Shown: positions 25,860-34,945, numbered from the stretch's first letter. The stretch: DNA of 64,000 nucleotides from Flavobacterium phragmitis (GCF_900112575.1 NZ_FOMH01000006.1:248001-312000), one strand, 5' to 3'. The notes: generated from the letters alone by a model not told the origin. Numbers and translations: made by a program.

Positions 25860-28049
25860 TTAAGACTTCACAAGTTTATCCTTTTTCATTTTAGGAGAAA
25901 CGTTATTATTTTTAACCAAACCTTTTGGCTGTAAATCATCCAAAATATTTAAAGCCTCTTCTACATAAACATCTTTAGATAATGCTTGGTGCCATGCATC
26001 TCTTTTTTCTTTTAATGAAGCATCAGCTTTTGTTTCAATCTCTTCATAAGGAAGTGATTTGAAAACTAAATCATTTTTATAATCCGAGATTGGTTTGTAT
26101 TTTTTACCTTCATTTTCAACCTGTTCTTGAGTTGCTTTAAAACTCTGAATGTTCAAGCTGTAAGTGTTCTCTTTGTTCTTAACATCAATCCATTTTGCAT
26201 TATCATCGATTAATTTGAATTGAGCATTTTGAGCAATTCTATTTTTACTATTATTAATTGCTCTAGCAAAATTTTCGTTAGAAGTCCAAGTGCTATAATC
26301 TGCCGGGTCGATTTTGTCCCAAGGCATCGCATTGTCGATATCTCGCTCTCCCATTTTCAAATAAGCATAACGATCTGGCATCACAACATCACTATGAACA
26401 CCTTCTAACTGAGTAGAACCACCATTGATTCTATAGAATTTTTGTCCTGTGATTTTCAAAGCTCCAAGATCTCCATAATTGGCGTTACGAACAAACTGAT
26501 TCAAATCTAATACGTTTTGTACAGTTCCTTTACCATAAGTTTGTTTACTACCGATAATTACACCACGCTTGTAATCCTGAATTGCAGCAGCCAAAATTTC
26601 AGATGCAGAAGCAGAAAAACTGTTTACCATGATAACTAATGGACCGTCCCACTCGATTTTTTTATCTTTATCGTATAAAACTTCTTTCTTTTTTCCCGCA
26701 GATTTAACCTGAACAATTGGCCCCTCTTCGATAAATAAACCAGCAATATCGACTACTGTAGAAAGAGATCCTCCACCATCATCACGAACATCTAAAACAA
26801 TTCCGTTGATGTTTTCTTTTTTCAACCTTTCTACTTCAAGAGCGATATCTTTTCCAGCATCACGTCCATCTTTGTTTTCAAAATCGATATAAAACTTAGG
26901 AAGATAAATTACTCCATATTTTAAACCATTTTTCTCAACAATACTAGATTTTGCGTATGTTTCTTCAATCTCAACCACATCTCTGATAATCGAAATTACT
27001 TTGATACTTCCGTCAACTTTTTTAACTGTAAGTTTAACCTCAGTACCTTTATGTCCTTTTATTTTCTTAACAACATCGTCTAGACGCATTCCCACAACAT
27101 CTACTGGTTCTTCATTTCCTTGAGCCACTTTCAAGATTAAATCACCTGCTTCTAATTGTTTTCCTTTCCATGCAGGACCACCAGAAATCAACTCATCAAT
27201 TTGAGTAAAATCATTTTTCTTAGTCAGACGAGCTCCAATACCTTCCAATTTACCACTGATATTTACATCAAAACGGTCTTTTTCTTCAGGTGCAAAATAG
27301 CTTGTATGTGGGTCAAAACGCGCCATGATAGAATTCAAATAAACTGAAAACCAGTACTCTCTATTCAAATCTTTAATCACACTAAAATTATCATCCAAAG
27401 ATTTTAAAGAGCTTTCACGTGTTTCTTTTTCTAAAGTTTCAAAAGATTTTTCTTTATAAGCAGCATCTTTTTTCTTCTTTTCCTCTTCAATTTTTTGTTT
27501 TGTTACCAGAGAAGAAAGTGTAGATAATTTAATCTGCTTTCTCCATCTTTCGTTAAGCTCTGTTAGATTTTTTGCATAAGGAAGAGTCTCATAATCTGCA
27601 TTAAAAGTTTCATCAACATTATAATTAAAAGGCTGGGCTAAAATTGTTTTATAACGTTTTTTACTTTCTTCCATACGTTTCATCAACCTTGTATAAGTCA
27701 GGTTGAAAAAAGTAATGTCTTTATTCAAAAACTGGTCGTCAAGCATTAATTCATACTGCTTGAACTCATCAATATCAGACTGAAGAAAAAATCTTTTAGA
27801 AGGATCTAACGCTTCAATATAATCTTTAAAAATTCCCTTTGAGAATTCATCATTTATTTCTGCTGGGCTGTAATGTCCTTTTTCAATAACAAATGCTAAT
27901 AATTCTAAAAGTGTTTTATCTCTGTTCGGATCTGGGTCGATTGTTCTATCGGCATTCATTTTAAATGCAAATAATGTAAGCGATAAGCACAATACGGCTA
28001 TGAGTATCTTATAATTTCTTTTCATAAACTTTATAATAGCATTCATCAA
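25860..28049 (-). CDS. prc: Carboxy-terminal processing peptidase (Prc/Tsp family)
   Basis: A 729-residue periplasmic protease with an N-terminal membrane or signal segment (about 14-29). The start could equally be ATG 28025 (MKRNYKIL, 8 residues shorter). A helical N-terminal domain is followed by a PDZ domain (about 262-345: KLEGIGARLTKKNDFTQIDE), then the S41 catalytic core. The Ser is in SASASE (479-484) and the Lys in TYGKGTV (Lys507), the Ser-Lys dyad of tail-specific proteases. A C-terminal DUF3340-like part follows. In E. coli Prc trims envelope proteins such as FtsI and controls peptidoglycan enzymes. It stands alone with its own terminator. Confidence 0.94.
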   Translation of the reverse strand: MMNAIIKFMKRNYKILIAVLCLSLTLFAFKMNADRTIDPDPNRDKTLLELLAFVIEKGHYSPAEINDEFSKGIFKDYIEALDPSKRFFLQSDIDEFKQYELMLDDQFLNKDITFFNLTYTRLMKRMEESKKRYKTILAQPFNYNVDETFNADYETLPYAKNLTELNERWRKQIKLSTLSSLVTKQKIEEEKKKKDAAYKEKSFETLEKETRESSLKSLDDNFSVIKDLNREYWFSVYLNSIMARFDPHTSYFAPEEKDRFDVNISGKLEGIGARLTKKNDFTQIDELISGGPAWKGKQLEAGDLILKVAQGNEEPVDVVGMRLDDVVKKIKGHKGTEVKLTVKKVDGSIKVISIIRDVVEIEETYAKSSIVEKNGLKYGVIYLPKFYIDFENKDGRDAGKDIALEVERLKKENINGIVLDVRDDGGGSLSTVVDIAGLFIEEGPIVQVKSAGKKKEVLYDKDKKIEWDGPLVIMVNSFSASASEILAAAIQDYKRGVIIGSKQTYGKGTVQNVLDLNQFVRNANYGDLGALKITGQKFYRINGGSTQLEGVHSDVVMPDRYAYLKMGERDIDNAMPWDKIDPADYSTWTSNENFARAINNSKNRIAQNAQFKLIDDNAKWIDVKNKENTYSLNIQSFKATQEQVENEGKKYKPISDYKNDLVFKSLPYEEIETKADASLKEKRDAWHQALSKDVYVEEALNILDDLQPKGLVKNNNVSPKMKKDKLVKS

Positions 28050-28260
28050 ATTTTTTAATCTAAGTTACGTTAAAAACTATGCCACGAGAGCTAACGTCAC
28101 GATAATTTTTTGTTAAAGATATAAAAATGTTCAATTCGCAAAAAAGTTCTTTACCTTAGTTGACAAATTTTGCAATATTTGTGACTTATCTGAGCAAATA
28201 CGCCACTAAATTTGATTTTAAATTCTTACAATTGTTAAAATTACACATAAAATCCACAAA

Positions 28261-29040
28261 ATGAAAATCCAAAAACCTTTAATATTGGTAACCAACGATG
28301 ATGGTATTTTAGCGCCCGGAATACGAGCTCTCATAAGCGTCATGGAAACCATTGGGGAAGTAATCGTTGTTGCTCCAGACAAACCTCAAAGCGCTATGGG
28401 ACATGCGATAACCGTGAATAATACTTTATTTATTGATAAAATCTCTAAAGATGATGACGCAATTGCAGAATACAGCTGTTCTGGAACTCCTGTAGACTGT
28501 GTAAAACTGGCAGTAAACGAAATCTTGAAACGCAAACCAGATTTATGTGTTTCTGGCATTAATCATGGATCTAATTCTTCTATTAATGTCATTTATTCCG
28601 GAACCATGAGTGCCGCTGTCGAGGCTGGAATAGAAGGCATTCAGTCCATTGGTTTTTCTCTTTTAGACTTTGACTGGAATGCCGATTTTGAACCTATAAA
28701 ATCCTTTGTCAAAAGAATAACTTTAGAAACTCTAGAAAACAAATTACCCCCAGGAGTTGTTTTAAACGTAAACTTCCCAAAACTAAAGGAATCTGAAATT
28801 AAAGGCATCAAAGTTTGTCGTCAAGCGAAAGCCTATTACGCACAAAAATTCGATAAAAGACAAACCCCTTTTGGAAAAGATTATTACTGGCTTGCCGGAA
28901 AATTTGTCAACGAAGATCAAGGCGAAGATACCGATGAATGGGCTCTGGCAAATGGCTATGTTTCTGTAGTTCCAGTACAATTTGACCTTACTGCACATCA
29001 CTCTATTCAACAACTTAATACATGGAAACTAAATGGCTAA
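28261..29040 (+). CDS. surE: 5'/3'-nucleotidase SurE
   Basis: A 259-residue cytoplasmic metal-dependent phosphatase acting on nucleoside monophosphates. The signature N-terminus ILVTNDDGILAPGIRAL holds the Asp-Asp metal ligands, and a later SGINHGSNSSINVIYSGTM loop contributes Asn and Ser ligands. Length and motifs are those of the family. It is the first gene of a cluster with an 89-residue membrane protein (8-nt overlap) and lpxB. The 211-nt upstream region, shared with the divergent prc gene, shows no clear TAnnTTTG box. Confidence 0.96.
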   Translation: MKIQKPLILVTNDDGILAPGIRALISVMETIGEVIVVAPDKPQSAMGHAITVNNTLFIDKISKDDDAIAEYSCSGTPVDCVKLAVNEILKRKPDLCVSGINHGSNSSINVIYSGTMSAAVEAGIEGIQSIGFSLLDFDWNADFEPIKSFVKRITLETLENKLPPGVVLNVNFPKLKESEIKGIKVCRQAKAYYAQKFDKRQTPFGKDYYWLAGKFVNEDQGEDTDEWALANGYVSVVPVQFDLTAHHSIQQLNTWKLNG

Positions 29041-29302
29041 AGAATTACTAATTGGCTTTGTAATCGGAATTTTTACTGCGCTTTTGGGCAGTTATTTGTT
29101 TATTGCTTTTTTTACAAATTTTGACATCTCATCTGGCCTTTATGTTATGAGAGAACAAGGTTATCTTGGGAAAATCATCACAATAGGCACGCTCTTAGAC
29201 CTTGCTGTTTTTGGTATTCTTTTAAAAAGAAATAAAGAAATAATGGCTCGAGGCGTAATTTTAGCGGTGATTGTATTGGCCATTTCTACATTAGTTTTAT
29301 AA
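29033..29302 (+). CDS. Small membrane protein between surE and lpxB
   Basis: An 89-residue protein with three hydrophobic segments (about 4-27, 44-62 and 70-88) and no recognised domain. It overlaps surE by 8 nt (ATGGCTAA junction), which indicates translational coupling. The lpxB gene follows after 52 nt. A structural or lipid-related role in the inner membrane is a guess from position only. Confidence 0.7.
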   Translation: MAKELLIGFVIGIFTALLGSYLFIAFFTNFDISSGLYVMREQGYLGKIITIGTLLDLAVFGILLKRNKEIMARGVILAVIVLAISTLVL

Positions 29303-29306
29303 ATCT

Positions 29307-29314
29307 TATCTTTG
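29307..29314 (+). promoter_or_regulatory. Probable -7 box of lpxB
   Basis: TATCTTTG matches TAnnTTTG and lies 40 nt before ATG 29355, so lpxB may have its own promoter within the surE cluster. A -33 box at proper spacing was not found. Confidence 0.4.
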
Positions 29315-29354
29315 CTGGGTTAAAACTTTAGCACTATTTTCAAAAAAAAACAAC

Positions 29355-30473
29355 ATGAAATATTACATAATTGCAGGTGAAGCCTCTGGAGATTTACACG
29401 GTTCTAACTTAATGAAAGCATTATATGCCGAAGATCCTCAGGCAGAAATTCGATTCTGGGGAGGCGATTTAATGCAAAAAGCAGGTGGAACTTTGGTAAA
29501 ACATTACCGTGATCTGGCTTTTATGGGCTTTATTGAAGTTGTTTTCAACTTGAAAACCATTTTGAATAATATTAAAATTTGTAAAAAAGACATTACAGAG
29601 TTTAAACCTGATGTCATTATTTTCATTGATTATCCTGGTTTTAATATGAGAATTGCAAAATGGGCTAAAGAATTAGGTTATAAAACACATTATTATATTT
29701 CTCCACAAATCTGGGCTTGGAAAGAAAATCGTATCAAAGCCATCAAACAGGATGTTGACAAGATGTATGTTATTCTTCCTTTTGAAAAAAGTTTCTATGA
29801 AGACAAACATCACTATCCAGTAGATTTTGTTGGACATCCTTTGATTGATGCTATTCAAAATCAACCCGTGTTTGACGAAGCCTTATTTAGAAAAGAAAAT
29901 AATTTAGGCGAAAAACCAATTATTGCCGTTTTACCAGGAAGCCGAAAACAAGAAATCACTAAAATGCTGAGCGTAATGTTAAGTGTTGTTGATGATTTTC
30001 AGGATTACGAATTTGTAATTGCGGGTGCGCCAAGTCAGGAATACGAATTCTATCAACAATTCCTAAAAAATAAAAACATCGCATTTGTTTCAAATAAAAC
30101 GTATGATCTGCTTCGTTGTTCAACAGCTGCTCTAGTCACTTCCGGAACTGCTACGTTAGAAACAGCACTTTTTAAAGTTCCCGAAGTAGTATGTTATAAA
30201 GGAAGCGAAGTTTCCTACCAAATTGCAAAACGTATTATTACTTTAAAATACATTTCTCTGGTAAATTTAATTATGGATCAGGAAGTTGTAACTGAATTGA
30301 TTCAGAGCGAATGCAATAAAAAACGAATCAAAGAAGAACTGCAAAAGTTATTAGAACCCGAATATCGCGCTAAACTGCTCAACAACTATGACGTTTTAGA
30401 GCAAAAACTGGGTGGAATTGGCGCGAGTAAAAACACAGCCAAACTTATAGTTGCCGATTTAAAAAACGCTTAA
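29355..30473 (+). CDS. lpxB: Lipid-A-disaccharide synthase
   Basis: A 372-residue GT-B glycosyltransferase of family GT19, acting at the inner face of the cytoplasmic membrane. It joins UDP-2,3-diacylglucosamine and lipid X to make the lipid A disaccharide. Family marks: IIAGEASGDLHGSNLMKAL at the N-terminus, FIDYPGFNMRIAK, YYISPQIWAWKENRIK, FVGHPLIDAI, AVLPGSRKQEI and the SGTATLETALF donor loop. Length is normal. A 10-nt gap leads to the NlpC/P60 lipoprotein gene, so the two are likely cotranscribed. Confidence 0.97.
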   Translation: MKYYIIAGEASGDLHGSNLMKALYAEDPQAEIRFWGGDLMQKAGGTLVKHYRDLAFMGFIEVVFNLKTILNNIKICKKDITEFKPDVIIFIDYPGFNMRIAKWAKELGYKTHYYISPQIWAWKENRIKAIKQDVDKMYVILPFEKSFYEDKHHYPVDFVGHPLIDAIQNQPVFDEALFRKENNLGEKPIIAVLPGSRKQEITKMLSVMLSVVDDFQDYEFVIAGAPSQEYEFYQQFLKNKNIAFVSNKTYDLLRCSTAALVTSGTATLETALFKVPEVVCYKGSEVSYQIAKRIITLKYISLVNLIMDQEVVTELIQSECNKKRIKEELQKLLEPEYRAKLLNNYDVLEQKLGGIGASKNTAKLIVADLKNA

Positions 30474-30483
30474 ATAATCTATT

Positions 30484-30969
30484 TTGAGAAGAATAATCCT
30501 TTTTCTGCTTTTAGCCGTTGCTTTTACTTCTTGTAAATCGACTTCAAATGCCGTGAGCAAAACTGAAACAAAAAAAGAAAACAGAAATCTGGTTAACAAT
30601 TTAATTGAAAAAGCTACTGATAATATCGGTGTTCGATACAAAGCTGGAGGAACCACAAAAAGTGGTTTCGACTGCTCTGGTTTAGTTTACACCACTTTTC
30701 AAAGCGAAAATATAACATTGCCAAGAGCTTCTTACGAGCAGGCAAAAATTGGAAAAGTAATTCCATTGAACGATGCGAGAAAAGGAGATTTAATTTTCTT
30801 TAAAACCAATAAAAGCAGACAAATTAATCACGTTGGACTAATCACAGAAGTCAATTCTGACGAAGTCAAATTTGTACATTCTTCTACCTCAAAAGGAGTA
30901 ATTATTTCCTCTACTAAAGAACCATACTACAAAAATTCTTTTGAGCAGGTCAACAGGATCCTGAATTAA
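30484..30969 (+). CDS. NlpC/P60 family cell-wall peptidase, lipoprotein
   Basis: A 161-residue protein read from a TTG start 10 nt after lpxB (MRRIILFLLL). The start is supported by the complete lipoprotein signal with lipobox FTSC (Cys17). The C40 papain-like domain shows Cys64 in GFDCSGLVYT, His116 in INHVGLI and a third polar residue at His132. Such enzymes cleave peptide stems of peptidoglycan, usually gamma-D-Glu-DAP bonds. It would act in the periplasm on the wall, in line with the envelope theme of the cluster. Confidence 0.92.
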   Translation: MRRIILFLLLAVAFTSCKSTSNAVSKTETKKENRNLVNNLIEKATDNIGVRYKAGGTTKSGFDCSGLVYTTFQSENITLPRASYEQAKIGKVIPLNDARKGDLIFFKTNKSRQINHVGLITEVNSDEVKFVHSSTSKGVIISSTKEPYYKNSFEQVNRILN

Positions 30970-31021
30970 ACATTTTTTTTAATTTATTATTTTTCTTACA
31001 AATATTTAATACTTTTAAGCC

Positions 31022-33046
31022 ATGAAAGTATTAGATTTTCCGTTAGTTAAAATTACTATTGCCTTTATATTGGGAGTTATTGCATCTTACTATATACATT
31101 TCTCCATTTCGTTGACAATATATTGGCTGTGTTTGTTTTTCGTATTATTTTGTACGAGTTATATCTTGAATTTAAAAAGCTCCAAAAAGTCTATACTTTT
31201 TGGGCTTTCTTCTTATGCTTTATCTTTTATTCTCGGTGCTTTGACCCTTTTAAGTCATACCGAAAACCTGCAAAAAGACAACTATTCAAATTGTAAAAGT
31301 GCTTTTGAAAAACCCGAAACTATCGTTTTACTGCTTCGTGAAAAATTAAAAAGCAACGATTATAGCGATCGTTATATTGCTCATGTCGAAAGCATTTCAA
31401 ACAAAAATTACAAAGGAAAAATAATAATCAATATTCAAAAAGACAGCAGTAAAAATGCTCTAATAATTGGAAATCGAATTAAAATCCAAACCATATTACA
31501 GCACAATAAATCCAACAAAAACCCGAATCAATTTGATTACAGCCGTTATTTAGCCAACAAACAGATTTTTGCACAAATCTATTGTCAGAAAAGCCAAATT
31601 TCGGTCAGTCCAACTATTAAAAAAGACATTTGGTATTACTGCGCCAAACTGCATTCTCGAATAATTTCGAATCTCGAGAAATCAAATTTCAGTAGATCAG
31701 AGATGAATGTTTCCCTTGCTTTAATTTTAGGACAACAACAAGAAATTTCACAGGACATTATTCAGGATTACCAATATTCTGGAGCCACGCACATTCTATC
31801 TGTTTCTGGTTTGCATGTAGGTTTCATCATGCTTTTTATCACTTTTGTTTTAAAACCAATTCCAAACACCAAAAGAGGATCTTTTATTAAACTTATCTCG
31901 ATCCTTATTGCTCTAGCCGGATTTGCCATTATTTCGGGACTTTCTCCCTCTGTTTTAAGATCTGTTGTTATGTTTTCTTTTTTAGCAATTGGAAATCATC
32001 TTCGCAGAAACGGCAATATTTATCATACATTATTAGCTTCAATTCTGCTTATACTGCTTTTCGAACCTTATTTTTTATTTGATGTTGGTTTTCAATTAAG
32101 TTATTTGGCCTTGTTTTTTATTTTATGGCTTCAACCCGTATTTAAGAATATCTATAAACCAAAGAACAAATTAATCATTTACATTTGGGAAGCTTTAACA
32201 GTTTCTTTTGCTGCTCAAATAGGTACTCTACCTTTGTGTTTATATTATTTTCATCAATTTCCAGGCTTGTTCTTTGTTACCAACATAATAATACTGCCTG
32301 TTTTATCTTTTATAATGATTGCGGGAATCATTGTAATGATCATCGCTATTTTTACCAGCCCGCCATTATTTATAACTTTAATTTTTGAAAAGAGTATTTA
32401 TCTTTTGAATTTAATGATACATGCGGTGGCTTCAATCGAATCCTTTGTTATTCGAGATATCAGCTTTAACTCTTATTATCTATTTACATTTTACCTCCTT
32501 ATCATTTTTTCCATTGTATGGATTAAAAAGCCGAATTTCAGCAAACTTGTCTTCGTATTCTGTTCTATAATTTTAGTACAGTTTTCATTTATTCTAACCA
32601 AAATCAAAAGTGAAAGTGAAGAGGAATTAATTGTTTACAACGAAAAAAATAATACGCTCATTTCTGAACGCACCGGAAAAACCATCATTTTATACACGAA
32701 AAACAAGCTTTCAGAAAAAAATAGAAATGTAGATTCTTATCTCGTAGGAAATTCAATTTCCCTAAATAAAATTAAAAACATTGAAAATGTACTCTATTTT
32801 AAGGGCCAAAAAATACTAATAATTGACAGTACAGGAATCTACCCTATAAAATCAAAACCAGAAATACTCATTCTCACACAAACGCCTAAGATAAATCTGG
32901 ACAGATTATTACTAGATATTCATCCGAAGATCGTAATTGCAGATGGCTCAAACAACAATTCTATTCAAAAATTTTGGAAAAACAGCTGCATCAAAAAAAA
33001 TATCCCTTTTCATTCTACAAACGAAAAGGGATATTATAAATTATGA
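31022..33046 (+). CDS. comEC: ComEC/Rec2-family DNA uptake channel protein
   Basis: A 674-residue polytopic membrane protein. Three helices come first, then a soluble DUF4131-like domain (about 85-200), then the competence domain with HILSVSGLHVGFIMLF (about 260) and GLSPSVLRSVVMF, and many further helices to about 520. ComEC moves single-stranded DNA across the inner membrane in natural transformation. The C-terminal region (about 535-674) follows the layout of the metallo-beta-lactamase part (IIDSTGI, PEILILTQTPKINLDRLL, IVIADGSN) but has no HxHxDH metal motif, so it is degenerate. The 3' end contains the terminator of the converging gene. Confidence 0.9.
   Translation: MKVLDFPLVKITIAFILGVIASYYIHFSISLTIYWLCLFFVLFCTSYILNLKSSKKSILFGLSSYALSFILGALTLLSHTENLQKDNYSNCKSAFEKPETIVLLLREKLKSNDYSDRYIAHVESISNKNYKGKIIINIQKDSSKNALIIGNRIKIQTILQHNKSNKNPNQFDYSRYLANKQIFAQIYCQKSQISVSPTIKKDIWYYCAKLHSRIISNLEKSNFSRSEMNVSLALILGQQQEISQDIIQDYQYSGATHILSVSGLHVGFIMLFITFVLKPIPNTKRGSFIKLISILIALAGFAIISGLSPSVLRSVVMFSFLAIGNHLRRNGNIYHTLLASILLILLFEPYFLFDVGFQLSYLALFFILWLQPVFKNIYKPKNKLIIYIWEALTVSFAAQIGTLPLCLYYFHQFPGLFFVTNIIILPVLSFIMIAGIIVMIIAIFTSPPLFITLIFEKSIYLLNLMIHAVASIESFVIRDISFNSYYLFTFYLLIIFSIVWIKKPNFSKLVFVFCSIILVQFSFILTKIKSESEEELIVYNEKNNTLISERTGKTIILYTKNKLSEKNRNVDSYLVGNSISLNKIKNIENVLYFKGQKILIIDSTGIYPIKSKPEILILTQTPKINLDRLLLDIHPKIVIADGSNNNSIQKFWKNSCIKKNIPFHSTNEKGYYKL
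32993..33034 (-). terminator. Terminator of the thioredoxin-like gene, inside the 3' end of comEC
   Basis: ATATCCCTTTT (33000-33010) and AAAAGGGATAT (33024-33034) form an 11-bp stem with a 13-nt loop. The A-run 32993-33000 supplies the U-run for the minus-strand transcript whose gene stops at 33051. The whole element lies within the last codons of comEC. Confidence 0.7.
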
Positions 33047-33050
33047 TTTT

Positions 33051-33500
33051 CTATTCAGGATTTAAAATCAAATTAGATTCAGAAATCCAAGCTTTGACAC
33101 CTGAAGACAAATAAGATATAAGTCCCAGTTTATTGAAATTTGTTTTTCCTTTCCTAACAGATACTGAAGTAAAACACACCTGAGGGATTTCTTCTATACC
33201 AAAAGCATTTTTCAATCTTAAATTCTGTTCTTTCGCATCGTTTTCAATTGAAGCATCAGAAAGATCCAATTTTACCAAAATAACATTCTTTTTAGACCAT
33301 TCTTCAAATTCTCGTGTAGAAAAAATTTCATTTTGAAGTTTTGGATTCGCACCTTGTCCAGTGAAAAAAATTAGCAATGGTTTTCTTTTTTCTGCACTGA
33401 CAGCGACAGCATCATTAATATCTGTTCTCCAGATAGCTTCTTGGGCATTCACAAAAAAAGAGCCCAAAAAGAGTAGTAGGATAAGTAGTTTTCGAAGCAT
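33051..33500 (-). CDS. Thioredoxin-like protein without CxxC (paralogue 1)
   Basis: A 149-residue exported protein (signal peptide 1-20, ending FVNAQ). It aligns along its length with the two neighbouring genes. The helix-1 position that carries CxxC in the third paralogue reads FFTGQGANPKLQNE here, so the redox pair is lost. The cis-proline loop reads EIPQVCF, giving a single cysteine, Cys109, the only one in the protein. It cannot be a classical dithiol oxidoreductase. A binding or monothiol role is inferred. It is convergent with comEC and has a separate terminator. Confidence 0.8.
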   Translation of the reverse strand: MLRKLLILLLFLGSFFVNAQEAIWRTDINDAVAVSAEKRKPLLIFFTGQGANPKLQNEIFSTREFEEWSKKNVILVKLDLSDASIENDAKEQNLRLKNAFGIEEIPQVCFTSVSVRKGKTNFNKLGLISYLSSGVKAWISESNLILNPE

Positions 33501-33689
33501 AAAATTTGGTTTTGGCTATGTTAATAAAAACTAAAATAACATAAAAATTGAACCAAACGAATTATTTAACAAATTAATAATGGTCTTGTAAACATTAAAA
33601 TCAAATTGATAATAAACAATGCTTTTTTTATTAAATCAAAAAAAAATAACATTAAAAAAAATCAAATTATAGGCGTGAAATTTTCATCT

Positions 33690-33724
33690 CAAAAAAAATC
33701 CCTTTCTGTAAAACAAAAAGGGAT
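33690..33724 (-). terminator. Terminator of thioredoxin-like paralogue 2
   Basis: ATCCCTTT (33698-33705) pairs with AAAGGGAT (33717-33724). The A-run at 33691-33698 provides the U-run on the minus strand. The 260-nt gap between paralogues 1 and 2 holds this and no gene. Confidence 0.65.
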
Positions 33725-33760
33725 CAAAAAAAATTAAAATAAAAGTTGAAAGTAATCTTC

Positions 33761-34213
33761 CTATTCTACTGGATGCAAAATCGAATTAGACTCTGCAATC
33801 CACGCTTTAGCTCCACCAGGCTTATAGGCAATTTTTCCTAAAGCACTAAATGTAGTTTTGTTTTTTCTGACTGATGCCATTGCGAAACACACTTCTGGAA
33901 GATCTTGAACACCAAACGCATTTTTTAACTTCACATTTTGCTCACGATCACTATCAGATGCATTCATATCTGATAAATCTAATTTCACTAAAATCACATT
34001 ATCTCGTGACCAAACAGCAAAATCTGGGGTTTTAAAAATTTCATTTTGGAGATTTTCTGGTACACCTGAGGCAGTGAATAAAATCAACATCGGTTTTTTT
34101 TGGTCATTACTAATTGCAATTGCATCTGTCATGTTAGTTCTCCATGCCAAATTTTGCGACTGCATTACAAATGACCCAAAAAAAACTAGTAGGATAAGTA
34201 GTTTTTTAGTCAT
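33761..34213 (-). CDS. Thioredoxin-like protein without CxxC (paralogue 2)
   Basis: A 150-residue exported protein (signal peptide 1-20, ending FVMQSQ). It is clearly the closest relative of paralogue 1: WSRDNVILVKLDLSD, EQNVKLKNAFGVQDLPEVCF. The CxxC position reads LFTASGVPENLQNE, without cysteine. As in paralogue 1, the residue three after the cis-proline is cysteine (Cys109), the only one in the chain. Shared loss and shared gain imply one duplication after the change and retention under selection. It has its own terminator and probably its own promoter. Confidence 0.82.
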   Translation of the reverse strand: MTKKLLILLVFFGSFVMQSQNLAWRTNMTDAIAISNDQKKPMLILFTASGVPENLQNEIFKTPDFAVWSRDNVILVKLDLSDMNASDSDREQNVKLKNAFGVQDLPEVCFAMASVRKNKTTFSALGKIAYKPGGAKAWIAESNSILHPVE

Positions 34214-34375
34214 ATTAATTGGTTTTTGGTTAGATTAGCATGACGAAATTAACATAATATTTTAATTTTCCAATTTTTATTGGGTATAAAAATACATTAT
34301 ATGTTTTTTTAATTGTAATAAAATATAAAATACGTAAAAACACTTATACTGATTGAAAACTTTTTCTTACTAAAC

Positions 34376-34412
34376 AAAAAAAGCCCCTCACAAAATGTGA
34401 GGGGCTTTTTAT
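34376..34412 (-). terminator. Terminator of the CxxC thioredoxin gene
   Basis: GCCCCTCACA (34383-34392), loop AAA, TGTGAGGGGC (34396-34405). The A-run to the left gives the U-run in the minus-strand transcript; the T-run to the right could serve the other direction as well. Confidence 0.8.
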
Positions 34413-34430
34413 TTATTTTTAATGTTTTAA

Positions 34431-34898
34431 TTATGATTTTTTCGGATGTACAATTCCTTCTGCAACTGTAAGCCAAGCAGACGGTCCACCCGCAACATAA
34501 CCTGTTTTTCCTAAACCTTTAAAATTTACTCTTCCGTCTTTAGATTCTGCACTTGTAAAGAAAACTGTTGGAAATCCCTGAATCCCAAAAGCTTGCTGTA
34601 GCTCAAGATTTTGATTCTTAAGTTCTGGAGTCTGAGGTACAGCTCTCGGGTAATCTAATTCCACTAAAACTACATTAGTCGACGCCCATTTTTTAAATTC
34701 CTCTGTCTTCAAAACTTCATTCTGTAAACGAATACACCAACCACACCAATCACTTCCAGTAAAAAACATCAACATAGGTTTTTGTTCTTTATTACTTACT
34801 GTAATAGCTTCTCTAACATCTGTGTACCATTTTAATTCCTGCGCTTGAAGATTCGAAGCACCAATTAAAAACAACGTAATAAGTAGTATTTTTTTCAT
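34431..34898 (-). CDS. Thioredoxin-family protein with CxxC
   Basis: A 155-residue exported protein (signal peptide 1-20, ending NLQAQ) with the active site DWCGWC (Cys52, Cys55) and cis-proline loop GFPTVFF. It is of the DUF255/thioredoxin-7-like periplasmic type (FFTGSDWCGWCIRLQNEV), expected to reduce or isomerise disulfides in envelope proteins. It is the presumed ancestor-like copy of the three paralogues in this stretch. The two POT transporter genes lie upstream on the same strand, 47 nt away, so readthrough from them is possible. Confidence 0.9.
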   Translation of the reverse strand: MKKILLITLFLIGASNLQAQELKWYTDVREAITVSNKEQKPMLMFFTGSDWCGWCIRLQNEVLKTEEFKKWASTNVVLVELDYPRAVPQTPELKNQNLELQQAFGIQGFPTVFFTSAESKDGRVNFKGLGKTGYVAGGPSAWLTVAEGIVHPKKS

Positions 34899-34945
34899 AG
34901 TGGGGAAATTTTCACAAATTTATACAAAAACTAATTACAACATAA

